A stretch of DNA of 64,000 bases, taken from the NCBI GenBank assembly GCA_017992605.1, contig JAGOOG010000007.1:56199-120198 (forward strand), given 5' to 3'. Under the pieces are notes generated by a model, which was not told the DNA's origin, ran no database searches, and saw nothing but the letters and a program-made list of their open reading frames with translations. Below, one piece after another: positions 43,974 through 51,584 of this stretch. Source of the stretch: Deltaproteobacteria bacterium. Lineage in GTDB: Bacteria > Desulfobacterota > Desulfomonilia > UBA1062. Position numbers and translations under genes: made by a program. The number at the start of each line of letters is the position of its first letter. Within the stretch, counting starts at the first letter, position 1.

Positions 43974-44480
43974 TCACACGTCGGTCTTCCCGTTCAGCAC
44001 GTCGATGACCGTTTTGATCAGCAGGAAGAGATACCCGATGTCCTCGTCGCTCAAGGGGTCCAGTTCATCGTCCTCGGGGACCTCGAAGAATGCGTCGACG
44101 ACATACTTGATCACGTAGGGCTGGCTCGCGAGCTGGACCTCGGCGGCCCGTTCCAGGAACCGGTAATGCGCCGACTCCAGACTTTCCATGAGGTCGGCGT
44201 TCGCCTCGTAGCACGCGATGATCTCGTCGGGGGAAACCTGCCCGATCTTTCCGGCGTGCCACTTCTCGAAGATCCGGTAGACCACGAAGAACAGGTAGAT
44301 GCCGAGGTCTATGGCCTGGGGTTCGAGGTCCTGGGTGAATTCCACCATGAAGGCAAGGAGCTCGGGCTGATCCTCTCCGATCCTCTTCATCTCCCCGGAG
44401 GCATGGTCCGGAGTATAGGCGGCGACCTCCTGCCAGGTCTGCTCGACGAGATTCTCGGGTATGGGTTCCATGCTGTTCAT
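43974..44480 (-). CDS. Hypothetical acidic helical protein
   Basis: A 168-residue acidic protein without signal peptide; three helices rich in hydrophobics (IDLGIYLFFVVYRIFEKW, EIIACYEANADLME, YVIKYVVDAFFEVPEDDELD) and an end ILFLLIKTVIDVL. No motif is recognised. The start is either the ATG at 44480 or the one three codons later; both have weak binding sites. It is alone, convergent to the preceding exported protein and divergent from the thioesterase. Confidence 0.65.
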   Translation of the reverse strand: MNSMEPIPENLVEQTWQEVAAYTPDHASGEMKRIGEDQPELLAFMVEFTQDLEPQAIDLGIYLFFVVYRIFEKWHAGKIGQVSPDEIIACYEANADLMESLESAHYRFLERAAEVQLASQPYVIKYVVDAFFEVPEDDELDPLSDEDIGYLFLLIKTVIDVLNGKTDV

Positions 44481-44617
44481 TCCGGTCCATCAACCTTGTG
44501 CGGTCACCATAGCACTCGGGGAGGAAGAATACCATGACGGCTTGTGGGCAGGGCTTCTTTGTGGCACATTTGTCGCAGGCGTGATGTGGGATGATGTCGC
44601 CGAGGGGGAGTCAGGCC

Positions 44618-45034
44618 ATGACACAGATCGTTCATGAGCGGATAAAGAACGCGTTCGGGCAGGAGCCCTTTGCCCGGATGCTCGGTCTCAATGTCCTGGA
44701 AGTGGGGAGCGGGTACGCCGTGGTGGAGCTCGTGGTCAGACCGGATCACCTCAACCTCCACGGGACGGCCCACGGGGGGATCGTGTTCTCCGTGATCGAT
44801 GCCGCTTTCGAACTGGCGAGCAACTCCCACGGTACGTCAGCCATGGCCCTGTCCGTGACGATGAATTTTCTCAGGGCGGTCCAGGACGGAGACACCCTCA
44901 CGGCCGAGGCCCGCGAGGTGGACCTGACGAGGCGAACCGGCAACTACCGGTTCCTGGTGAGGAACCAGCATGGCACCCTCGTCGCCCACGGCCAGGGCCT
45001 GGTACACCGGAAGGACGAGCCGCTGCCACGGTGA
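44618..45034 (+). CDS. PaaI-type hotdog thioesterase
   Basis: A 138-residue hotdog protein with LNLHGTAHGGIVFSVIDAAFELASN, the PaaI helix motif including the catalytic Asp in VIDAA, and MNFLRAVQDGDTLTAEA. This is the phenylacetate-type/hydroxyphenylacetyl-CoA thioesterase group. GGGGAG lies 7 bases before ATG 44618. A second thioesterase of this kind is at 19743, but the two are only distantly similar. Substrate: an acyl-CoA, unknown. Confidence 0.87.
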   Translation: MTQIVHERIKNAFGQEPFARMLGLNVLEVGSGYAVVELVVRPDHLNLHGTAHGGIVFSVIDAAFELASNSHGTSAMALSVTMNFLRAVQDGDTLTAEAREVDLTRRTGNYRFLVRNQHGTLVAHGQGLVHRKDEPLPR

Positions 45035-45067
45035 TGCCGCACTGCGGGGGAAGCGGGAAGAAGGGGC

Positions 45068-45328
45068 TCAGCGGGAGAAGAAGTAGATGAGGACCGTGCC
45101 CAGCAGGAGGCCGAGGGCACCCGAGGCCACATCCACGGGATCGATGTGGCCCGTGAAGGCATAGCCCAGCCGGCCGAGGCCGGCAAAGGCGAGCATGATG
45201 GCGCCGGCGATCAGGGTTGCACCCGCCAGGCACGCCCATTGGCCGACCGGCAGGAGCATGGCGAACACCCACGTGCCGGCGAGGGCCAGGCCGAACCACG
45301 TGAGGTGACTTCTGTCGGTCCTTTCCAT
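45068..45328 (-). CDS. Small three-helix membrane protein
   Basis: An 86-residue protein with three TM helices (WFGLALAGTWVFAMLLPVG, LAGATLIAGAIMLAFAGLG, VASGALGLLLGTVLIYFFS) and a charged N-terminus. The frame starts with an ATG 10 bases after the stop of the upstream amidohydrolase gene, so it is translated from the same mRNA; only a weak AGGG precedes the start. Family unknown. Its constant company with sulfatase and D-aminoacylase genes could indicate a cell-envelope role. Confidence 0.65.
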   Translation of the reverse strand: MERTDRSHLTWFGLALAGTWVFAMLLPVGQWACLAGATLIAGAIMLAFAGLGRLGYAFTGHIDPVDVASGALGLLLGTVLIYFFSR

Positions 45329-45338
45329 GGTGTCGGCC

Positions 45339-46967
45339 CTAAAGTCGCAGCACCCTGCCGGCGCGCTGCTCGCCTGACACCGTGCCTGCCCTGACCACGT
45401 GCCTCCCGTTGATGAAGACGTGGTGTATTCCTTTCGGCCTGCCCGCGGGCCGTGAGTCGACCGGGGGCGTGTCCGACAGGGTCTCCGGGTCGAAGACCAC
45501 CAGGTCGGCCGCGGCACCCGTCCTGACGACGCCCCTGTCCGAGATGCTGAAGCGTTGAGCGCTGGCACCGGTGGACCGATGGACGGCCTGCTCCAGGGTG
45601 AAGAGCCTCCGGTCGCGCACCAGGGGGCCGCAGATGCGGGGGAAGGCCCCCACGGCTGCGGGGTTGGGGTAGCCCCGGCCCGTGATGAGGGCATCGGTCT
45701 CGTACAGGCACAACTCGTGTGAGAGCACGGCATCGATGGCGCCTTCCCTCCCCGGCACGCCGCTGTAGGCGTGAAAGAGCGCAAGGGTGGTCCACGTGCC
45801 GAGCTCGCACAGCCTGAGCAGGGCATCGAAGGGGCTCACCTTCCACTTCCGTGCGATCTCGGTCACGCGCAATCCCCGGAGGTCATCGTATCCCTCGAGA
45901 TCTATGTTCATGACCTGGAAGTCCTCGTACATGAAGCCCAAGAGACGGAACCCTGCCTCCAGCTCTGCCCTGAGCCGCAGCTTGAGGAGGGGATTCCGGT
46001 AGGCCCCGGGCGCACGCTTCAGGAACCAGTGGGGGATGACCACGCTGATGGTGGTGTTGCCGCAGGTGTAGGGAAAGGCGTCGAACATGACGTCCAGGCC
46101 GTCGTGCCGGGCCAGCTCCACCATGCGGAGGGCCTTGTGTGCAGTCCAGAAGCTGTTCCTGCCCACGAAGATGAAGTGCGAGAGCTGCAGCTTCACCCAG
46201 GCGGCGCGGGCTACCCCGAGCATTTCCCTGAGCGCCAGGAGGTTGTGAGGCTCCAGGGTGGTCGGGGGGTAGGTGGGAGAGACGGCCGAGAGGGCCTTCA
46301 GGTGCACGGTGACGGGTTTGCCCCTGGCGGCGGCTACACGGCAGAACGCCTCGAGCTCGTCCGGCGGCGAGTACATGCCCGGTTCGTACCCGAGGCCGAG
46401 GCTCAGTCCGCAGGCCCCCTCGTCGAGGGATCGGGCCAGGAGGTCGAGGCAGTGCCCGAGCTCTTCGTCGCTCATCCTCCCCCGCATGGTCGATGCCGCG
46501 GCGAGGCGGATGCTGGCATGACCTGCCAGCTGGGCCACGTTCAGGCACGGGCCGAGGGCCTGTACCCGGTTGAGGAAATCCCCCATGCCTTCCCAGCCGA
46601 AGCCAGGCGCGTGCACCATCAGGGGCATGAACTGCCTGAACCGCTCGAGGGTCTCCCGCCTGAGGGGTGCGGGCGAGAACCCGCAGTTGCCGGCAACCAC
46701 GGTCGTGATACCCTGCTCCAGGAGGCACCCCAGCATGTCCTGGTTCTCCTCCAGGCACACGGCCCAGTCCGCATGGGAGTGCATGTCGATGAACCCCGGG
46801 CATATCGCAAGCCCCTGCACGTCGATCACGGTCCTAGCCGGCGGGGTCCCGGCGCCTCCCGGGACGATCTCCCGTATGATGTCACCTTCGATGAGCACGT
46901 GGCCTGCGAACCGGGGCCGGCCGGTGCCGTCGATGATGGTACCGTTCTTCAGGAGGATGGTCGACAT
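45339..46967 (-). CDS. N-acyl-D-amino-acid deacylase (amidohydrolase 3 family)
   Basis: A 542-residue amidohydrolase. The N-terminal beta-sandwich carries MSTILLKNGTIIDGTGRP, then ICPGFIDMHSHADW (metal-binding HxH), ITTVVAGNCGFSPAP (the NCGFS motif of D-aminoacylase), VHLKAL, SHFIFVGR and an Asp late in the barrel; it ends with GAAADLVVFDPE. Family enzymes deacylate N-acyl-D-amino acids or D-glutamate; the exact substrate here is unknown. AGGAG precedes the ATG. It lies 22 bases after the sulfatase gene. Confidence 0.88.
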   Translation of the reverse strand: MSTILLKNGTIIDGTGRPRFAGHVLIEGDIIREIVPGGAGTPPARTVIDVQGLAICPGFIDMHSHADWAVCLEENQDMLGCLLEQGITTVVAGNCGFSPAPLRRETLERFRQFMPLMVHAPGFGWEGMGDFLNRVQALGPCLNVAQLAGHASIRLAAASTMRGRMSDEELGHCLDLLARSLDEGACGLSLGLGYEPGMYSPPDELEAFCRVAAARGKPVTVHLKALSAVSPTYPPTTLEPHNLLALREMLGVARAAWVKLQLSHFIFVGRNSFWTAHKALRMVELARHDGLDVMFDAFPYTCGNTTISVVIPHWFLKRAPGAYRNPLLKLRLRAELEAGFRLLGFMYEDFQVMNIDLEGYDDLRGLRVTEIARKWKVSPFDALLRLCELGTWTTLALFHAYSGVPGREGAIDAVLSHELCLYETDALITGRGYPNPAAVGAFPRICGPLVRDRRLFTLEQAVHRSTGASAQRFSISDRGVVRTGAAADLVVFDPETLSDTPPVDSRPAGRPKGIHHVFINGRHVVRAGTVSGEQRAGRVLRL

Positions 46968-46989
46968 GGCTGGTTCTCCTGGGTGGTCA

Positions 46990-48396
46990 TCAGATGATAC
47001 CCGCCTCCTTCTTCAGGCGGTCGAGCTCTCTCTTGAGCGCAGGGAGCGCGTTCGCGCCGGCTTCAGTGCCCACGAGGTTGCGCCGCTCCTTCGGGTCGTC
47101 CACGATGTCGTAGAGCTCGGGGGGGTGACAGGGGCTGTCGGTCTCCACGTACTTGTGGGTCCGGGTCCTCACGGCGAAGATGTCCGGCACGGTGTACGGG
47201 TAGTCCTTGAAACATTCGTAGAGCCAGGCGCTCCGCCAGGACACCTGCCGGGACGACAGGAACGGGGCGAAGCTCAGGCCCTCCATGGTTCGGGGCGGTG
47301 CCTTCCCGGCGAGATCCAGCAGTGTCGGCGCGAGATCCACGTTCAGCACCATGTCGCCGATCCGCGTGCCTGGTCTGTTGACCAGCCGAGGGTAACGCAC
47401 GATGAAGGGGATCCGGATGGACTCCTCGTAGGCCCACCGCTTGTCCACGCGGTGGTGCTCTCCCCAGAGAAAGCCGTTGTCCCCTGCATAGACCACGATG
47501 GTGTTCTCGCCGAGCCCCCGACTGTCAAGGGCTTCCAGAAGCCTGCCCATCTCGCTGTCCAGGGCGGTGATGGTCTCGCAGTAGCGCCGGTAGAGGTCCG
47601 GGAGCCTGCCCAGCATGCCGTAGGTGATGTTGTTGTCCACCAGCCCCACCCACGGATCGGCCTCCGGCGGCAGCTTCAGGTCGCTGATCCGGTCGTACAT
47701 GCCCTTGAACGGCTCCGGCGCCGTCCACTGGTGGTGCACGGCCTTGTGCGCCAGGTACAGGCAGAAGGGGCGGTCGCGCCTTGCGTCGATGAACTCGATG
47801 GCGTAATCGGTGAGCTCCTCGGTGATGTATTCCCTGCGGGAGTCTCTCCACCGACCGTCCACGTAGAGCGGGCAATCGAGGTATCTGCCCTGGCCGCGTT
47901 CGGCCGTGAACGACACGAACCGGTCCACGCCGCGCAACCTCGGCAGGCCGCTGCCCGGCATGTGCCACTTCCCGATGAAGGCGGTGTCGTAGCCTGCCTT
48001 CTTCAGCAGCTCCAGGAAGGTGACGTTCCGGTCGTTCCATGGCGTGATGTTGTTCCTCACGCCGTGGGTGTGCGGGTACTGCCCGGTGAGGAAGCATGCG
48101 CGGCTCGGGCTGCACAGCGAGGTGGCCACGAAGGCGTTCTCGAAGATGACGCCCTGCGAGGCCAGCCTGTCCATGGAGGGGGTCTTCACGAAGGGGTGGC
48201 CCATGCAGCCCAGGTGGTCCCACCGGTGATCGTCCGAGAGGATGAACACCATGTTGGGCCCGGGGGCGCTCGCGGCCCGCGTGAGCCCGGGAAGGCCCGC
48301 AGCGGCCAGCGCGGCAAGGGACCCCGCCCCCGCGTGGAGGAACTCTCTCCTGGTCATGCCGGACACGCCGTTGCGGAGGTTGTACCCTGAGGCCAT
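46990..48396 (-). CDS. Tat-exported Cys-type sulfatase
   Basis: A 468-residue sulfatase. The N-terminus has the twin-arginine signal TRREFLHAGAGSLAALAAAG, so it would fold in the cytoplasm before export. The family motif CSPSR (Cys95) is the site for conversion to formylglycine; NMVFILSDDHRWD provides the first metal-binding Asp pair, and YAGDNGFLWGEHH is the second. Cys-type sulfatases need the radical SAM maturase or FGE, not seen in the window. CAGGAG lies before ATG 48396. It follows the membrane protein at 48414 by 17 bases. Confidence 0.9.
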   Translation of the reverse strand: MASGYNLRNGVSGMTRREFLHAGAGSLAALAAAGLPGLTRAASAPGPNMVFILSDDHRWDHLGCMGHPFVKTPSMDRLASQGVIFENAFVATSLCSPSRACFLTGQYPHTHGVRNNITPWNDRNVTFLELLKKAGYDTAFIGKWHMPGSGLPRLRGVDRFVSFTAERGQGRYLDCPLYVDGRWRDSRREYITEELTDYAIEFIDARRDRPFCLYLAHKAVHHQWTAPEPFKGMYDRISDLKLPPEADPWVGLVDNNITYGMLGRLPDLYRRYCETITALDSEMGRLLEALDSRGLGENTIVVYAGDNGFLWGEHHRVDKRWAYEESIRIPFIVRYPRLVNRPGTRIGDMVLNVDLAPTLLDLAGKAPPRTMEGLSFAPFLSSRQVSWRSAWLYECFKDYPYTVPDIFAVRTRTHKYVETDSPCHPPELYDIVDDPKERRNLVGTEAGANALPALKRELDRLKKEAGII

Positions 48397-48413
48397 GGCT
48401 GACTCCTGTCTCA

Positions 48414-48989
48414 TCACGTGAAGAGGCTGGTGTAGATGTCCACGAACAGGTAGAAATAGTGGATCCCGCCACCCGCCAGGGATAGGGCGAGGATCGCGCT
48501 GCCGACGACGATCATGGCGATGGCCCAGGGTTTGAATGCCCGCGTGGCGGGGATGAACGGCCTTCTTGCCACGAGGCTGCACACGATCTCGGAGATGCCG
48601 GTGTTCATGACGGAGACGGCAAAGGCATTCAGCGCCAGGGGGTAGAAGATGAAGTATGCGAGTTCCCAGCCCGAGTAGACGCACGATGTGGTGAAGAGCA
48701 TCTTGCCTATCCACGCGCATCCCGGTATGATCCCAGCCGCCACGCGCTCCTTGACGCCGGCGCCTGCAAAGAAGGCGAGGGGGTGGGAGATGAATGCGCC
48801 CATCCATACGGTCATGAACATGCCCGCGGCACCGAGGTCGACGAGCAGGCGTGCGGTGCCCGACAGGCCGTACACCAGGGAGACGCCATGGTCATAGACA
48901 AGAATGGAGACGGCCATGAGCCCTATCACGATGGCCGGCGGGACGATGAACCTTCTCATGAGGCCCTTTCGAGGGCCGGAACCAGACAT
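48414..48989 (-). CDS. Multi-span membrane protein, first gene of the sulfatase operon
   Basis: A 191-residue protein with about five TM helices (FIVPPAIVIGLMAVSILVY, LVDLGAAGMFMTVWMGAFIS, WELAYFIFYPLALNAFAV, AIAMIVVGSAILALSLAG). I do not recognise it. GAGAG lies just before the ATG. The gene is followed closely by the sulfatase, D-aminoacylase and a small membrane gene, so a common operon is likely. It could be a sulfated-substrate transporter component or a modified-envelope protein, but there is no direct sign of either. Confidence 0.75.
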   Translation of the reverse strand: MSGSGPRKGLMRRFIVPPAIVIGLMAVSILVYDHGVSLVYGLSGTARLLVDLGAAGMFMTVWMGAFISHPLAFFAGAGVKERVAAGIIPGCAWIGKMLFTTSCVYSGWELAYFIFYPLALNAFAVSVMNTGISEIVCSLVARRPFIPATRAFKPWAIAMIVVGSAILALSLAGGGIHYFYLFVDIYTSLFT

Positions 48990-49114
48990 GTTCTCTCAAT
49001 ATAATGATCCTGCATGGAGATGCAATCCCATGGTACGGTCCGGGTGGCCGACGCACTTGACTGTCATGGGGATTGCATTATGAATGGTACACAGAGCGGA
49101 CAGGGACGAGTTCC

Positions 49115-51382
49115 ATGAAAGAAAACAAGGACCTCTTTTTCCAGTGCTTCAACCTGAACCCCATTCCGGCGGCCATCACCACCATCGACGACGGCGTCAT
49201 CGTCGACGTCAATGACGCCTTCTGTGAGCTGAGCGGACACCGGAGGGAGGGCCTGCTCGGCAGGACCGTCATGGACATCCGCCTCTGGGTGGATACGGCC
49301 CAGCGGGAGAGCGTCCTGCAGGAGGGCCGGCAAAAGGGCGTCGTGAAGAACCGTGAGGTGCTGCTGCGCCACGCGAACGGGGAGGCGCACCACTGCCTCC
49401 TCTTCACCAAGGTGTTCGAGTACGACGGGAAACCCCACCATCTCTCCATGGCCATCGACATCTCCGAAAGGAAGCGATCCGAGGATGAGCTGGGATACGC
49501 GGAAGCCCGCTACCGGGCCATGGTGGAGAACACCCTGAGCGGTGTCGCCATCTTCAGGGCGCTCGGCGACTGCGAGGACTTCGAGTACCTGGAATTCAAC
49601 AAGGCCGCCGAGAGGATCGACCTCGTCTCGAGGGAAGAGGTTGTCGGGAAGACCTTGCTGGAGGCGTTCCCTGGATCCCGCGAGTCGGGCCTCTACCAGG
49701 CACTGTGCAGGGTGTGGAGGAACGGGATCGGGGAGAACCTCCCGGTGTATTATTATCAGGACGACAGGATCTCGGGCTGGCGTGAAAGTTTCGTCTACCG
49801 GCTGCCCTCCGGCGAGCTCGTGGAGGTCTACTCGGACCACACGGCACTCATCCGGATGGAGGAGGACCTTTCCGAACGGAACAGGGAACTCTACACCCTC
49901 ATCAGCAATCTGCCCGGCATGGTCTACCGCCGCGTCCACGACGGCGAATGGACCATGGTGGAGGTCAGCCAGGGGAGTTTCAAGCTCACGGGGTATAGGA
50001 GAGAGGAGCTCGTCGGGAACAAGAAGATCTCCTGGGGAAGGGTCATCCACCTCGAGGACCGGGACGTGGTCTTTCACGAGATCCACCGGGCCCTCGAGAA
50101 GAGGGACCATTTCCAGGTCGTCTATCGGATCCGGACCGCCGACGACAGGATCAAGTGGGTGTGGGATCATGGCAGCGGCGTGTTCTCGGCCGAGGGGGGG
50201 CTCCAGTTCCTCGAGGGTTTCGCCTTTGACATCACCGACCACATGAGGATCCAGGAAGAGCTGCGGATGACCGAGGAGCGGTTCGCCAAGATCTTCCAGG
50301 CGAGTCCGGACTGGGTTTCCATCACCACCCTGGAGGACGGGGCCTACATCGACGTGAATGACGGATACCTCAAGGCGTCTGGGTACACCAGGGACGAGGT
50401 GATGGGTCACACCTCTCTCGAGATCGACATCTGGGAGAGGGCCTCCGACCGCAGGAGGCTCGTCAGGAAGATCAGGGATCAGGGCCTGGTCCGCAACGAG
50501 GAGGTCAGGTTCAGGACGAAGACCGGGAACCTGCGCAGCGTCCTGTGGTCGGCGGTGCCCATCACGCTCGGTGACAGGGAATGTATCCTGGGCTGGGGAC
50601 GCGACATAACCGAGTACAAGTACCTCGAGGACGAGCTCCTGCGCACACAGAAGATGGAGGCGGTGGGCAGACTGGCCGGGACCATCGCCCATGACTTCAA
50701 CAATTACCTTTCCGCCATCGATGGATTCTGTGAACTCGCACTCCTGAAGGTCGGGAACGCGGAGGCCATAACGAGGAACATCGGGAAGATCAGGGACGTC
50801 AAGGTAACGGCCTCATCGCTCATCAAGCAGCTCCTTTCCTTCAGCAGAAAACAGCCCGCCAAGCCGGTTCCCGTGGATCTCAACGACGTCATCCGGAGCA
50901 TGCAGGAGCTCCTCGTGCCGGTCATGGGGTCCAAGATAGAGCTCGGGCTTACCCTCGGCACGGACAAGTGCCTCATCCTGTCCGACAGGAGCCAGCTCGA
51001 ACAGGTGATCATGAACCTCTCGCTCAACGCCAGGGACGCAATGCCCAAAGGCGGCTGCTTCAGGATCTCCACCGAACATGTCTTCGTGGATGAGGAATCT
51101 GCAGGCATGCATGTGGACCTCAGCGCCGGTGAATACGTGAGGCTGCTCGTGAGCGACAACGGCATGGGGATGGACAAGGATACCGTCTCCCACGTGTTCG
51201 ACCCGTATTTCACCACCAAGTCTCTCGGCAAGGGCAGCGGGCTGGGCCTGACCATCGTGTACACCATCGTGAGGCAGTCGGGCGGGTGCATCAGCCTGCA
51301 GTCCGAGCCGGGCAAGGGGTCGACCTTCACCATATTTCTTCCCGTGTACAAGGCGGGGGCGGAGGAAAAACATCTATTGTGA
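49115..51382 (+). CDS. Multi-PAS sensor histidine kinase
   Basis: A 755-residue soluble kinase with four PAS domains (about 5-120, 130-250, 255-370 and 380-500), including SNLPGMVYRRVHDGEWTMVEVS and VSITTLEDGAYIDVNDGYLKASGY. HisKA has GTIAHDFNNYLSAIDG (His526), and the ATPase has NLSLNARDAM, SDNGMGMD, FDPYFTTKSLGKGSGLGLTIVY and a final GKGSTFTIFLP. No TM helix and no receiver. Start ATG 49115 has a weak GGACGAG. It differs from the kinase at 38934 in PAS number and lacks a partner nearby. Confidence 0.9.
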   Translation: MKENKDLFFQCFNLNPIPAAITTIDDGVIVDVNDAFCELSGHRREGLLGRTVMDIRLWVDTAQRESVLQEGRQKGVVKNREVLLRHANGEAHHCLLFTKVFEYDGKPHHLSMAIDISERKRSEDELGYAEARYRAMVENTLSGVAIFRALGDCEDFEYLEFNKAAERIDLVSREEVVGKTLLEAFPGSRESGLYQALCRVWRNGIGENLPVYYYQDDRISGWRESFVYRLPSGELVEVYSDHTALIRMEEDLSERNRELYTLISNLPGMVYRRVHDGEWTMVEVSQGSFKLTGYRREELVGNKKISWGRVIHLEDRDVVFHEIHRALEKRDHFQVVYRIRTADDRIKWVWDHGSGVFSAEGGLQFLEGFAFDITDHMRIQEELRMTEERFAKIFQASPDWVSITTLEDGAYIDVNDGYLKASGYTRDEVMGHTSLEIDIWERASDRRRLVRKIRDQGLVRNEEVRFRTKTGNLRSVLWSAVPITLGDRECILGWGRDITEYKYLEDELLRTQKMEAVGRLAGTIAHDFNNYLSAIDGFCELALLKVGNAEAITRNIGKIRDVKVTASSLIKQLLSFSRKQPAKPVPVDLNDVIRSMQELLVPVMGSKIELGLTLGTDKCLILSDRSQLEQVIMNLSLNARDAMPKGGCFRISTEHVFVDEESAGMHVDLSAGEYVRLLVSDNGMGMDKDTVSHVFDPYFTTKSLGKGSGLGLTIVYTIVRQSGGCISLQSEPGKGSTFTIFLPVYKAGAEEKHLL

Positions 51383-51441
51383 AGCACCGGAGGTATTCCC
51401 GGGGATGGCCATAGGACCGGAGAGTATCACCATGCTCGGTA

Positions 51442-51526
51442 AAATGGGGTCAGAGTCGATTTTCCGTGTCCGTCCATCCATGGCGGGTCATACGAATCGT
51501 TGAAAAATCGACTCTGACCCCATTTT
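51442..51526. repeat. REP-like 23-bp inverted repeat
   Basis: Arms 51442-51464 and 51504-51526 are perfect reverse complements around 39 bases, and both arms have AAAATGGGGTCAGAGTCGAT as core. This sequence type, GGGGTCAGA(G/C)TCGA, is familiar to me from RAYT-associated repeats in many bacteria. It lies between the histidine kinase stop and the convergent CoA-transferase stop, where it may also act as a terminator (TTTTTT follows the right arm). Confidence 0.75.
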
Positions 51527-51584
51527 TTGCATTTTTTGAAATACGAGATGCACGAATTGGGCAGGCCAGGGTTTCGCCTGGAGT

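Noticed and set aside
46570..48390. Plus-strand open frame of 606 codons
   Set aside because: Antisense to the sulfatase and amidohydrolase genes; the Cys-type sulfatase motif and Tat signal show which strand is real.
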